A stretch of 55,320 nucleotides of DNA. Source: Croceivirga sp. GTDB lineage: Bacteria > Bacteroidota > Bacteroidia > Flavobacteriales > Flavobacteriaceae. The first letter of the stretch is position 1, and every line of letters starts with the position of its first letter. Positions 1 to 8,021 of this stretch are shown one piece after another. The DNA is taken from NCBI GenBank assembly GCA_028284665.1, contig JANQRG010000009.1, positions 1 to 55,320 on the forward strand, in the 5' to 3' direction. The notes under the pieces are model-generated. The model saw only the letters and a program-made list of their open reading frames with translations. It was not told where the DNA came from and ran no database searches. A program made the translations under genes and the position numbers.

Positions 1-297
1 CTGGCATTGACGGGTAAAAAGGGATACGGCTTTGCCAATAGTGCAGGATATAGTTTTGGAAGAAGCGCAGAAGGAAATTTTATGTCTAACTATAAAGGAA
101 GAGGAACCCATGGACACTATCCCGACTTTTATGATATCGCCACCGGTTTTGTGGGCTATGGGAAAGGTTTGATGGAGCATAAAACAATTGAAATAATGCT
201 TCTTGAAGATGTGGCTAAAATTGTAAGTGAGCTATTGGAAATAGAGTTAAACCAGGGTGCGAGTTACTACCATAGTGCATTAAGAGAGAAGAAGTAA
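1..297 (+). CDS. Alkaline phosphatase superfamily / nucleotide pyrophosphatase-phosphodiesterase, C-terminal end (partial)
   Basis: The reading frame is open from the first base, so the gene starts upstream of the window and only the last 98 codons are present. The visible part contains GTHGHYPD, which resembles the late metal-ligand motif G(T/N)HGY of alkaline-phosphatase-superfamily phosphodiesterases. It is followed by a region resembling the usual 'ATGFVGYGKGL' segment and a helical end. Enzymes of this family hydrolyse phosphomono- or diesters and are usually exported, but the signal peptide and nucleophile are outside the window. The TTG at position 7 is not a credible start, because the frame continues upstream of it. 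A strong terminator follows. Substrate cannot be inferred. Confidence 0.6.
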   Translation: MALTGKKGYGFANSAGYSFGRSAEGNFMSNYKGRGTHGHYPDFYDIATGFVGYGKGLMEHKTIEIMLLEDVAKIVSELLEIELNQGASYYHSALREKK

Positions 298-376
298 GGT
301 TTTTTATTAACTGGTACAATACCGTTTTACCCCTGTTTGAGTTAGTAGCAGCAGGTGTAGTTTTTTGATTAGCGGG

Positions 377-405
377 AAGCGCAGTGCATACGCTGCGCTT
401 TTTTG
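377..405 (+). terminator. Rho-independent terminator after the phosphodiesterase gene
   Basis: An 8-bp perfect stem (AAGCGCAG, positions 377-384, with CTGCGCTT, 393-400) with an 8-nt loop is followed by a T run. It lies about 80 bp downstream of the stop at 295-297. The remaining 290-bp gap up to ssb holds no credible gene. Confidence 0.8.
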
Positions 406-520
406 TGTTAGTTAGGTATAATTCCCCTCAATCAGGCAACTATACTCATTTTTAAACGACTACAAACGATTACAATCGAAATTAAGTGCTTTCTAACCGA
501 ATAAAAGCGAACCCCGGGAT

Positions 521-553
521 TAGGTTTGCGGTGTCGGATGAAGGACGTCCGAT
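521..553 (+). promoter_or_regulatory. Probable ssb promoter -7 element and leader hairpin
   Basis: TAGGTTTG at 521-528 matches the Bacteroidota -7 consensus TAnnTTTG. No clear -33 TTG is seen 17-23 bp upstream. A 5-bp inverted repeat (TCGGA 534-538, TCCGA 548-552) would lie at the very start of the transcript, about 35 nt before the ssb start codon. Whether it regulates translation is unknown. Confidence 0.4.
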
Positions 554-587
554 AGTATTAACTGTTTAACCCGTAAAATTTTAAAAA

Positions 588-920
588 ATGAATGCACTTA
601 GAAACAAAGTACAGTTGATTGGAAATTTAGGACAAGACCCTGAAATTGTAAACCTGGACAATGGTAGAAAGTTGGCAAAGTTTGCGCTGGCTACTAATGA
701 AACGTACAGGAACAAGAATGGGGAAAAAGTGACGGACACCCAATGGCACAATGTGGTCGCCTGGGGAAAGACAGCAGAAATTATTGAAAACTATCTCAGC
801 AAGGGGAAGGAAGTAGCCATTGAGGGCAAGCTAACCTCCCGCTCCTACGAAACGAAGTCGGGGGATAAGCGATACATAACTGAAATCCAATGTAATGAGC
901 TGTTGATGTTGGGAAAATAA
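588..920 (+). CDS. ssb: Single-stranded DNA-binding protein (short form)
   Basis: SSB binds single-stranded DNA during replication, recombination and repair, normally as a homotetramer. The protein is one OB fold, with the family signatures NLGQDPE near residue 15 and TQWHNVVAWGKTAE near residue 50. At 110 residues it is shorter than the replicative SSB (about 140-180). It stops right after the OB fold, so it lacks the disordered linker and the acidic C-terminal tip that recruits partner proteins. It is therefore probably an accessory SSB, with the main copy elsewhere in the genome. It stands alone, between a leader with a -7 box and a strong terminator, so it is likely monocistronic. Confidence 0.9.
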   Translation: MNALRNKVQLIGNLGQDPEIVNLDNGRKLAKFALATNETYRNKNGEKVTDTQWHNVVAWGKTAEIIENYLSKGKEVAIEGKLTSRSYETKSGDKRYITEIQCNELLMLGK

Positions 921-942
921 CACCAAATGTCAAGTATCGGGA

Positions 943-972
943 AAAAGGGGCAATTTGCCCCTTTTCTTTTTT
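943..972 (+). terminator. Terminator of ssb
   Basis: A 10-bp perfect stem (AAAAGGGGCA 943-952, TGCCCCTTTT 956-965) with a 3-nt loop is followed by a T-rich tract. It starts 23 bp after the ssb stop. The A/T-rich stem ends would let it work in both directions. Confidence 0.9.
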
Positions 973-1054
973 CTAATGAAATTTTAACAATAACTTATAG
1001 AAAATGGTGCAACTCTTAACAACGTTACGCGTCTAATACTACGTAATTCTTATA

Positions 1055-1465
1055 GTGAACCGTAATTTATTACATATCGTGCTTTTTATGCTTGTGACTC
1101 CGTTTATGGCTTTTGCCCAGCCATCGCCGGATACCGCAGAACATGTCTTTTATAAGGATTTGGCCTTAAAAGATGCGCAACACGAACTGTCGCTACCCCA
1201 TTTGAGTAAAGAGGATGAGGCAGATTTTTGGGCAGATCAGAAGGACTTTGAAGCGCAGTTGTTTAAAGCCAATCCTGCTGCCTACCGCATTTATTTGGAT
1301 GCCAAGGGAATGGCGTATCGGCAATATCAGTTACTGTACCGGGAAAACTACCGTGATCACAGCGAAGAATTTGCTCGACAGGCTGCGTTCTATATGGTGA
1401 AAGGGCAATTAGATGAGGATGTGGTGTATACTACCAAGGGCAAGCTGCCGGTTCCCAAAAAATAA
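1055..1465 (+). CDS. Small secreted protein of unknown function
   Basis: This 136-residue protein begins with a clear Sec signal peptide: a basic start, a hydrophobic stretch at residues 4-18 and a likely cleavage at AFAQ. The mature part is charged and mostly helical, rich in Asp, Glu, Tyr and Gln, with no Cys pairs and no recognisable catalytic motif. The start is GTG at 1055; the only in-frame stop upstream is at 1034-1036 and there is no ATG between them. The end is convergent with the small Cys-rich gene on the other strand: the stop codons are separated by one base. I do not recognise a family; a periplasmic or outer-membrane-facing protein is the only safe inference. Confidence 0.7.
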   Translation: MNRNLLHIVLFMLVTPFMAFAQPSPDTAEHVFYKDLALKDAQHELSLPHLSKEDEADFWADQKDFEAQLFKANPAAYRIYLDAKGMAYRQYQLLYRENYRDHSEEFARQAAFYMVKGQLDEDVVYTTKGKLPVPKK

Positions 1466-1466
1466 C

Positions 1467-1628
1467 CTAGGCTACCTTTTTCAGCAGATCATAGCACGGA
1501 CACTTCTTACAACGCTTTTGCTCCCCCTTTTTGTATTTCTTACAACATTTGGTTTTGCACTTCCCAGGGTTAAGTTCCCTAAGGCGACTTTTTTGTGCAG
1601 GAGTAACGTCTTTTTTCTTTTTGCCCAT
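1467..1628 (-). CDS. 53-residue cysteine- and lysine-rich protein, unknown function
   Basis: The reverse strand encodes MGKKKKDVTPAQKSRLREL followed by a CxxxCC - x10 - CxxCxC cysteine pattern (Cys 24, 28, 29, 40, 43, 45), ending LLKKVA. About a third of the residues are Lys or Arg. There is no signal peptide, so it is probably cytosolic. The paired cysteines suggest a small zinc or other metal site, and the charge suggests nucleic-acid or ribosome contact. This is inference. The gene is supported by an ATG start and a perfect TATTTTTG -7 element 19 bp upstream (1647-1654), which gives a very short leader. Small proteins of this kind occur in other flavobacteria as far as I recall. It converges with the secreted protein gene, one base apart. 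Confidence 0.7.
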   Translation of the reverse strand: MGKKKKDVTPAQKSRLRELNPGKCKTKCCKKYKKGEQKRCKKCPCYDLLKKVA

Positions 1629-1646
1629 ACCTTGTGGCTATGGGAG

Positions 1647-1654
1647 CAAAAATA
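1647..1654 (-). promoter_or_regulatory. -7 element of the 53-residue protein gene
   Basis: On the minus strand the sequence reads TATTTTTG, a perfect TAnnTTTG match. The expected transcript start is about 12 nt before the ATG at 1628. A -33 TTG at the usual distance is not obvious. Confidence 0.5.
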
Positions 1655-1694
1655 CACTATTTTAAATCAATCTAAATAAAAAGTTTTCAACAAC

Positions 1695-2216
1695 CTATTC
1701 CTCCATAGTTTCAGAAGCCGCACTTTCTACTGTCAATTGCTGGATATCCCGGTCAAACAAATACAAACCTCCTTTGTCGTTACCAATAAGGTTGATCTTG
1801 TCCAGCACGGTTCGGGCAAGGGCTTCTTCTTCCAGTTGTTCCGCAACATACCATTGCAGGAAGTTATGGGTGGCATAATCTTTTTCCTCCAGGGTTACAT
1901 GAACCAGTTCGTTAATGCTCTGGGAAACAAAAAGCTCATGATCGTATAGTTGCTGAAACATTTGTTGCATTGTGCCAAAATCTGTATCCGGTGCTTTTAA
2001 TTCGGAGATTTGGGCATGCCCACCGCGTTCGTTTACATATTTTACCAACTTCAACATGTGCATGCGCTCTTCATCGGAATGGCCATACATAAAACCGGCA
2101 ACTCCTTCCAGACCTTTTACTTCGGCCCAGGAAGCCATGGAAAGATAGACCTGGGAAGATTCTGCCTCTATTCGTATTTGATTATTTAATGCTTTTTCAA
2201 GTTTTTTAGATAACAT
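1695..2216 (-). CDS. ftnA: Bacterial non-haem ferritin
   Basis: Ferritin oxidises Fe(II) and stores iron as a mineral inside a 24-subunit cytosolic shell. The 173-residue protein has the four-helix ferritin fold. Its ferroxidase residues fall at exactly the numbering of E. coli FtnA: Glu17, Glu50, His53, Glu94 and Gln127, with Glu130 also present. No haem-ligand Met in the bacterioferritin position is evident, so ferritin rather than bacterioferritin. The C-terminal tail (after about residue 160) is short and acidic. It is a single gene with its own -7 element (TACTTTTG, 2236-2243). The Fur or peroxide control usual for ferritins is not visible here. Confidence 0.95.
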   Translation of the reverse strand: MLSKKLEKALNNQIRIEAESSQVYLSMASWAEVKGLEGVAGFMYGHSDEERMHMLKLVKYVNERGGHAQISELKAPDTDFGTMQQMFQQLYDHELFVSQSINELVHVTLEEKDYATHNFLQWYVAEQLEEEALARTVLDKINLIGNDKGGLYLFDRDIQQLTVESAASETMEE

Positions 2217-2235
2217 AGCCTATCATTTAGAATTG

Positions 2236-2243
2236 CAAAAGTA
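2236..2243 (-). promoter_or_regulatory. -7 element of ferritin gene
   Basis: The minus strand reads TACTTTTG, a perfect TAnnTTTG match, 19 bp before the ATG at 2216. The region up to the PAP2 stop at 2279 is otherwise empty. Confidence 0.5.
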
Positions 2244-2278
2244 CAAAAACAAAGGGTTCTCCTAAGGATTCAAATCAT

Positions 2279-3130
2279 TCAAAAACGTACAGCAATGCCT
2301 ACCGTGTTAACCCCAAAATTGAGACTCCAATCAACTGTTTTTTCTTTCTCAGAATTGTATTTTTGAGTGTACTTACTGTCCAGATATTTATCGATAGACT
2401 CCACAATAAAGATACTGAGCACGGTTCCAAAAGCGACATCTGAGATCCAATGAAAACTATCTCGTACCCGTGCCAGTCCGGGAATGGACCCAACGGTATA
2501 CAATCCGGCCTTGATCCACGGACTTTTGAATTGTTTAGCGATGGCATAGGCATTGCTGAACGCCAGGATAGCGTGCCCTGAAGGAAAGGAATCATAATTG
2601 AATACACGATCCAGGTGGAAGGGGCGATAGGTGCTTGAGGAATCCCCGCTTTTGGGCCTTGCCCTGCCAATAATGCGTTTGCTTACTTGCTGTAAAAATC
2701 CTCCCGCAGTAGCTGAAGCAATTAATAAGACCCCTGTTCTTCTAAGCTTTTCATTTCGCAGAAAAAGCCCGGTAAGATAGACCCCTCCGGTCACTGCATA
2801 GTTGTTTTGAGGGTTACCATACCGAATACCAAAATCTACCAGGCCATCGGGAATATCATCTCTAAAACCGTCAGCCCAATGATCAAATTCATCGTCCACT
2901 AAAAACAACGTTGCAGTACCTGCAGCCGTTGCGCCAAAATGGGTCCACTGCTTTCCTTTCCAATACAAGGGTCTGGAATAGGCGTGGCCTATTCCTCCCA
3001 TAATAGTTCCCAGATCATAGGTAAAGTCCTGCCACAAATTCTTATCTGTACGGATAGTGGGATTGCTTTCTGCTTGTGATAGTAGTGGGCCACAACTTAA
3101 CAGGACACACAACAATAGTAGGTTTCGCAT
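2279..3130 (-). CDS. PAP2-family phosphatase, membrane or envelope associated
   Basis: PAP2 enzymes remove phosphate from lipid phosphates such as phosphatidate or undecaprenyl pyrophosphate. All three catalytic motifs are present in order: KRIIGRARP (K-x6-RP), FPSGH, and RVRDSFHWISD (R-x5-H-x3-D), in the middle and C-terminal half of 283 residues. The N terminus is a signal peptide (hydrophobic residues 3-18, then Gln-Ala). The last residues (LNFGVNTVGIAVRF) look like a beta strand ending in Phe, as in outer-membrane barrels, which suggests an unusual C-terminal extension. It lies 33 bp downstream of the deacetylase gene and may be the last gene of the metG operon. The exact substrate is unknown. 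Confidence 0.85.
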   Translation of the reverse strand: MRNLLLLCVLLSCGPLLSQAESNPTIRTDKNLWQDFTYDLGTIMGGIGHAYSRPLYWKGKQWTHFGATAAGTATLFLVDDEFDHWADGFRDDIPDGLVDFGIRYGNPQNNYAVTGGVYLTGLFLRNEKLRRTGVLLIASATAGGFLQQVSKRIIGRARPKSGDSSSTYRPFHLDRVFNYDSFPSGHAILAFSNAYAIAKQFKSPWIKAGLYTVGSIPGLARVRDSFHWISDVAFGTVLSIFIVESIDKYLDSKYTQKYNSEKEKTVDWSLNFGVNTVGIAVRF

Positions 3131-3163
3131 AGGAAGTTTTATTAGGGTTAAGAGCCTGTAAAG

Positions 3164-4066
3164 TTAAAAAAATAGCTCCTGCGCTATACGAAAAGTATTG
3201 GCGTGGGCCTCAACAATAACTTTGATGTCCGGAGAATAGCCACCGCCCATACTACATTGTATCGGAATACCATTGGTTTTACACGTCTCCAGGACAAATT
3301 GGTCCCGAGTTGCACAGCCTTGGAGTGTCATTCCCAAAGTGCCTAACCTGTCCGTTTCTACTACATCTACTCCGCAGAGATAGAAAACAAAGTCGGGCTG
3401 TAGATCATCGAGCAGCTTGGGTAATGTCTCCTTCAGGATGTTGAGATACGTAGTATCATCGGTACCTCTTTCCAGCGAAATGTCCAGGTCGGATTCTTCC
3501 TTTTTGAAGGGATAATTGGCTTTTCCATGCATGGAAAAGGTAAAAACGGTGGCATCATCGGCAAAAATCTCAGCAGTTCCATTGCCTTGATGCACATCAA
3601 GGTCTACTACCAGTATGTTTTTAGCTTTCCCCCGGGCCTTTAAATAGTTCGCTCCGATAGCCTGGTCGTTTAACATACAAAATGCCTCACCCCGGTTGGA
3701 GTAGGCATGATGTGTTCCCCCGGCAATATTCATCGCAATCCCATACTCCAATGCATATTCGCAGCCCGTGATGGTACCCTGTGCAATAATACATTCGCGT
3801 TGCACCAGGGCATCAGAAAGCGGAAAGCCAATTTTACGCACTTCACTGGGTTTTAAATCCAGGGTAGTAAGGTTGCGATAATAGCGTTCCTCATGGGTGG
3901 AAAGAATGTGTGTTTCTTCCGGAAAGACCGGTTCGAAAAAGTTGTCCGGCGAGCAGGTCCCCTCGTGCAACAATTGCTCCGGGAGCAGTTCATATTTGAT
4001 CATAGGGAAACGATGCCCTTCCGGCAAGGGATGTTTGTAGATGGGATGATAGGCAATTTTAAGCAT
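3164..4066 (-). CDS. Histone deacetylase-superfamily (class II/AcuC-like) deacetylase
   Basis: This 300-residue protein is a zinc-dependent deacetylase of the arginase/HDAC fold. The active-site features are visible: tandem His119-His120 in GGTHHAYSNRGEAFC, the metal motif DLDVHQGNG near 155-162, and a later Asp in LCGVDVVETD around 240. Bacterial members act on acetylated proteins, acetylpolyamines or other acetylamides; the substrate here is unknown. Its ATG overlaps the metG stop by one base (TAATG at 4064-4068), so translation is probably coupled. Length is normal for the bacterial class. Link to methionyl-tRNA synthetase is likely only one of shared transcription. Confidence 0.9.
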   Translation of the reverse strand: MLKIAYHPIYKHPLPEGHRFPMIKYELLPEQLLHEGTCSPDNFFEPVFPEETHILSTHEERYYRNLTTLDLKPSEVRKIGFPLSDALVQRECIIAQGTITGCEYALEYGIAMNIAGGTHHAYSNRGEAFCMLNDQAIGANYLKARGKAKNILVVDLDVHQGNGTAEIFADDATVFTFSMHGKANYPFKKEESDLDISLERGTDDTTYLNILKETLPKLLDDLQPDFVFYLCGVDVVETDRLGTLGMTLQGCATRDQFVLETCKTNGIPIQCSMGGGYSPDIKVIVEAHANTFRIAQELFF

Positions 4067-6156
4067 TAGGAAATGGGTATCCCATTAGTACTATTGTCCT
4101 CATCCGGACCTACAAAGATCAATTTTCCATTTTCAGCTTCCGCCATTAGCAACATTCCCTGGCTTTCCACGCCGCGCAGTTTTCGAGGGGCCAAATTGAC
4201 CAATACGGTAACCTGTTTGCCAATCACCTCTTCCGGGCTAAAACTCTCTGCAATTCCGGATACGATCGTACGGGTATCCAATCCGGTATCCACTTTAAGT
4301 TGGAGCAGTTTGTCGGTTTTGGGGACTTTTTCGGCCGCAATAATGGTACCTACACGCAGGTCCAGTTTGGCAAAATCATCATAAGAAATGGTGTCTTTTT
4401 GTGGGGCTGGTGTCATTGCTTCTTTTTGATTGCTTTGTTTGGTAGCTTCTAACTTCCGCAGTTGAGCTTCAATCTCTTTGTCTTCTATCTTTCGAAAAAG
4501 TAATTCACTTTTATTGATCTGATGTCCCGGTGAGAGCAGTGTTTCCCTTGTGGAAATGTCCTCCCAATGAGGCCCTTGCTCCCGATCGGTTTCCGTATCG
4601 GCCGGAATTATATTTAGGATACCTTTTAGTTTTTTGGCGGTAAAGGGAAGCAATGGCTCACTCAATACCCCCAGGGCGGTTGCAATTTGAAGTGCTACAA
4701 ACAGTACAGTTTGTGTGCGCGCTGTATCGGTTTTGATCAATTTCCAGGGCTCTTCATCAGCCAGGTATTTGTTTCCCAAACGGGCCAGATGCATCAATTC
4801 CTGGCTGGCTTCCCGAAAGCGGTAGCGTTCCAGGGAGTCGGATAGTTTTGCCGGAAACTCGCGTAGGGTATCCAGTACTTTTAAGTCGGTTGCATTGAGC
4901 TCAGCGGGCGTAGGCACTATTCCATCATAGTACTTGTGTGTTAGCACTAGGGCCCGGTTCACAAAATTCCCGAAAATAGCAACCAATTCATTGTTATTAC
5001 GTGCCTGAAAATCCTTCCAGGTAAAATCATTGTCCTTGGTTTCCGGGGCATTTGCGGTTAAGGTGTACCGCAATACGTCCTGCATATCCGGGAATTCTTC
5101 CAGATATTCATGCAGCCAAACCGCCCAGTTTTTGGAAGTAGACAATTTGTTACCTTCCAGATTCAGGAATTCGTTGGCCGGCACGTTTTCCGGGAGTACA
5201 AAATCGCCATGCGCTTTGAGCATACTGGGAAAAATAATGCAATGGAATACAATGTTGTCTTTCCCAATAAAATGCAACAACTTGGTGTCTTTATCCTTCC
5301 AATACGGCTTCCAATCTTTTCCTTCTCGTGCTGCCCATTCTTTAGTGGAGGATATGTACCCAATGGGAGCATCGAACCAAACGTAAAGCACTTTGCCTTC
5401 TGCACCGGGAACAGGTACAGGAATGCCCCAATCCAGATCACGCGTAACAGCTCGTGGTTTAAGTCCTTCTTCAATCCAGGATTTACATTGGCCATAAACA
5501 TTGGGCTTCCAATCCGTCTTATGTCCTTCCAGGATCCATGTTTTTAGGAAATCCTGATAACGGTCCAAAGGTAAAAACCAATGCTTGGTAGCTTTTAACG
5601 TAGGGATAGCTCCCGTAAGCGTTGATCGCGGATTAATGAGGTCAGTTGCGTTCAAGGACGAACCACAATTTTCACATTGATCACCATAGGCCGACTCGTA
5701 ACCACATTTTGGGCAAGTACCCGTAACAAAACGATCCGCTAAAAACTGCTGTGCTTCTTCATCGAACAATTGCTCCGTAGTTTCTTCGATGAAATCGCCT
5801 TGGCTGTACAGTTTTTTGAAGAAATCAGCTGCTGTTTTATGGTGAATTTCAGCCGAAGTCCGGGAGTAATTATCAAACGAAATCCCAAAATCCTGAAAGG
5901 ATTTTTTAATAATACTATGGTATTTGTCGATGATCTCTTTTGGCGAAACCCCTTCTTTTTTTGCCTTCATTGGAATAGCCACCCCATGCTCATCGCTACC
6001 GCAGATAAAGGCAACGTCCTTGCCTTGCAGCCGCTGATAGCGTGCATAGATATCTGCAGGGACATATACCCCTGCCAGATGACCAATATGTATAGGGCCA
6101 TTGGTGTAAGGAAGGGCAGCGGTAATGGTAATTCTTTTCGGCTCCGATTTTGCCAT
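4066..6156 (-). CDS. metG: Methionine--tRNA ligase
   Basis: MetG charges tRNA-Met with methionine in the cytosol. The 696-residue protein has the class I signatures HIGH (residues 23-26) and KLSTS (about 337-341). It also has a zinc knuckle CPKCG...CENCG near 147-164 and the C-terminal EMAP II-like tRNA-binding domain (about 590-696, LDLRVG...KVDTG...GIAESF) that makes the dimer. I start at MAKSEPKR (6156) rather than the longer open frame to 6237. A TATTTTTG -7 element at 6175-6182 would put the transcript start between the two, and family members begin close to this Met. The stop overlaps the deacetylase start. Confidence 0.96.
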   Translation of the reverse strand: MAKSEPKRITITAALPYTNGPIHIGHLAGVYVPADIYARYQRLQGKDVAFICGSDEHGVAIPMKAKKEGVSPKEIIDKYHSIIKKSFQDFGISFDNYSRTSAEIHHKTAADFFKKLYSQGDFIEETTEQLFDEEAQQFLADRFVTGTCPKCGYESAYGDQCENCGSSLNATDLINPRSTLTGAIPTLKATKHWFLPLDRYQDFLKTWILEGHKTDWKPNVYGQCKSWIEEGLKPRAVTRDLDWGIPVPVPGAEGKVLYVWFDAPIGYISSTKEWAAREGKDWKPYWKDKDTKLLHFIGKDNIVFHCIIFPSMLKAHGDFVLPENVPANEFLNLEGNKLSTSKNWAVWLHEYLEEFPDMQDVLRYTLTANAPETKDNDFTWKDFQARNNNELVAIFGNFVNRALVLTHKYYDGIVPTPAELNATDLKVLDTLREFPAKLSDSLERYRFREASQELMHLARLGNKYLADEEPWKLIKTDTARTQTVLFVALQIATALGVLSEPLLPFTAKKLKGILNIIPADTETDREQGPHWEDISTRETLLSPGHQINKSELLFRKIEDKEIEAQLRKLEATKQSNQKEAMTPAPQKDTISYDDFAKLDLRVGTIIAAEKVPKTDKLLQLKVDTGLDTRTIVSGIAESFSPEEVIGKQVTVLVNLAPRKLRGVESQGMLLMAEAENGKLIFVGPDEDNSTNGIPIS

Positions 6157-6174
6157 GAAGCATGATTTAAGCCG

Positions 6175-6182
6175 CAAAAATA
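6175..6182 (-). promoter_or_regulatory. -7 element of metG operon
   Basis: The minus strand reads TATTTTTG (TAnnTTTG), 18 bp before the metG ATG. It would give a leader of about 12 nt and excludes the longer metG start. Confidence 0.5.
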
Positions 6183-6297
6183 GCGAATTTAAAGCACGAA
6201 AGTACCCAGATAAAAAAGGAAACCCCCCGAATCGCACGTCCTAAATTGGGGTGGGGAGCAGTGCGGTCGGAGGGCTTATAAATAGTGCAGGTCAGGC

Positions 6298-8010
6298 TTA
6301 CATGATCATCACAGATTTACTCATCTTCTGGTCAGACACATTTATTTGATAAATGTACTTCCCGGTAGAGAGACTGCCTCTAACCCGTTCCCGGATATTG
6401 ATCTCGGCAGAGCCTTCTAACATCATCTCGTTAAATACCGTGCCCACATTTTGTCCCAGTATGTTGTAGAGCTGGATATCAACATGTGCACTGAACGGCA
6501 TCTCCAGATAGATGTGTGGATTATTATCTGTAGGATAGTAAGGCCTGTGTACTACCTGTGTAGGCAGTTCATCTGGTATTTGTCCGTCGGGATCACTTGG
6601 TGGTGTATCAGGCAGCGTAGGAGGATCATTGTCCATAGCAATGTCGTCAAAGGTTTCCCCGCTACAATTAAATCCAAGATTTATGGCCCGGTATTGATAT
6701 CCTAAGAGATGCTGTTCCACGGATGTTCTCGGTACACAGAGCCATTCCGCCAAAACGGTACCGTACAGGTCTCTGAAATCCATAGTATACTCCAGGTTTC
6801 CACGCCCGTTAGGCTCATCCAAAGAGGGGTGATCCCCTACAAAAGCGCTGCCGCTTAGTCCTGAACCAAAAAATAGGGTGGGAGCAGCTTTACCGTGATC
6901 TGTTCCATTGGAACCGTTTTCAAAGATCCTACGACCAAACTCAGAAAAGGTCATACTCAACACATTGTTGTCTTGCTCAGTGAATCCCAGATCCTCGTAG
7001 AAATTGTTAACAGCAATAGACAAAGCAGACATCAATCGCTCATGAGCCAAAGGTTGATTCCCGTGGGTATCAAAACCTCCCATGGAGATCATGTAGACTT
7101 TAGTGCCCAGGTTCCCTTTTATCAAGCGCGCTAAAAGTGCCAATTGACGGGCAAAACCGTTGTCCTGGTATTCCACCTCGTTTTGTCCTCTTTCGTAAGC
7201 CTCATGGATTTTACCTGCGTATTCATAAGTTGTGTTCGCTACACCTCTTAAAAACCGCAGTTGGTCACCATACATACAGTTGTCAAATGGTGCAGTGGCA
7301 ATATCATAAAACTGACCGGTTTGCGCAATCTCTTCCAATTGGTCGACATTGTTTGTAACAAACGCGTAGTTGGTTTCTTCACCCTGGAACACCAGATTGG
7401 CAATACTACCAATTTGGATCGCCGCCGGAGCATCGGGCGGATTGATGAGGTAATTTGGATAAAGACTCTCAAAATGTCGTCCCATCCATCCGGTATCTAA
7501 GCCCTGAAAACCTGAAGTGGTCAAATCGGTATTGGCATAAATATCCGAACCGGTAAAGTGGGAAAGACTTTGATTTTCGTAGCCTACCCCGTGGACCGCT
7601 TTAAACTGGCCATCACCCCATAACGATTCCAGTGCCCCCATATAGGAAGGAATTCCAAAATCATCGGTTAACTTTAGCACTTTACTCTCCGGGATGTAAA
7701 TGTTCGGGCGTTGATTGGCGTAGGTATCGTATTGCTGAATAGGGATAACCGTACTAAGGCCGTCGTTTCCACCGTTCAATCGAATCAAAACCAGGATGTT
7801 GTCCGTATTGGCAGCACTGATTGCGGTGGTTAAGGGCGACGGTGCCGAAGCCGTTAGAAAATTGGACCCCAACATCATAGAGCCGGAACCGGCTATTCCC
7901 AAAGCCTGCAGAAAGGAACGTCTGCTCCAGGCTTTGTGTTCTAAATCGTGGCCTTCATGTTCGAGGCCTTTGTGCGGGGAGTTATCGTGAATATGATGCG
8001 TATCACACAT
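6298..8010 (-). CDS. DUF1501 protein with Tat signal and type IX secretion C-terminal domain
   Basis: DUF1501 proteins are exported proteins of the alkaline-phosphatase/sulfatase fold type, function unknown. The 570-residue product starts with an unusual His-rich stretch (seven His in the first 25 residues), then the twin-arginine motif SRRSFLQALG near 29-38 and a hydrophobic segment. The DUF1501 body follows (RLNGGNDGLSTVIP near 78-92, GGFDTHGNQ and FSEFGRR further on). The last about 85 residues form a type A sorting domain of the type IX system, ending KSVMIM. The protein is therefore predicted to cross the inner membrane folded and then the outer membrane. It lies 11 bp downstream of the DUF1800 gene, the usual genetic partner. 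Confidence 0.9.
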   Translation of the reverse strand: MCDTHHIHDNSPHKGLEHEGHDLEHKAWSRRSFLQALGIAGSGSMMLGSNFLTASAPSPLTTAISAANTDNILVLIRLNGGNDGLSTVIPIQQYDTYANQRPNIYIPESKVLKLTDDFGIPSYMGALESLWGDGQFKAVHGVGYENQSLSHFTGSDIYANTDLTTSGFQGLDTGWMGRHFESLYPNYLINPPDAPAAIQIGSIANLVFQGEETNYAFVTNNVDQLEEIAQTGQFYDIATAPFDNCMYGDQLRFLRGVANTTYEYAGKIHEAYERGQNEVEYQDNGFARQLALLARLIKGNLGTKVYMISMGGFDTHGNQPLAHERLMSALSIAVNNFYEDLGFTEQDNNVLSMTFSEFGRRIFENGSNGTDHGKAAPTLFFGSGLSGSAFVGDHPSLDEPNGRGNLEYTMDFRDLYGTVLAEWLCVPRTSVEQHLLGYQYRAINLGFNCSGETFDDIAMDNDPPTLPDTPPSDPDGQIPDELPTQVVHRPYYPTDNNPHIYLEMPFSAHVDIQLYNILGQNVGTVFNEMMLEGSAEINIRERVRGSLSTGKYIYQINVSDQKMSKSVMIM

Positions 8011-8021
8011 AGCAGTAGGTT

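Noticed and set aside
1413-1679. Plus-strand open frame of 88 codons overlapping the end of the small secreted protein gene.
   Set aside because: Composition is implausible and it lies antisense to the 53-residue Cys-rich gene, which has a better start and promoter.
6157-6237. 27-residue extension of MetG to 6237.
   Set aside because: Contains the -7 box at 6175-6182; the catalytic domain starts right after MAKSEP.
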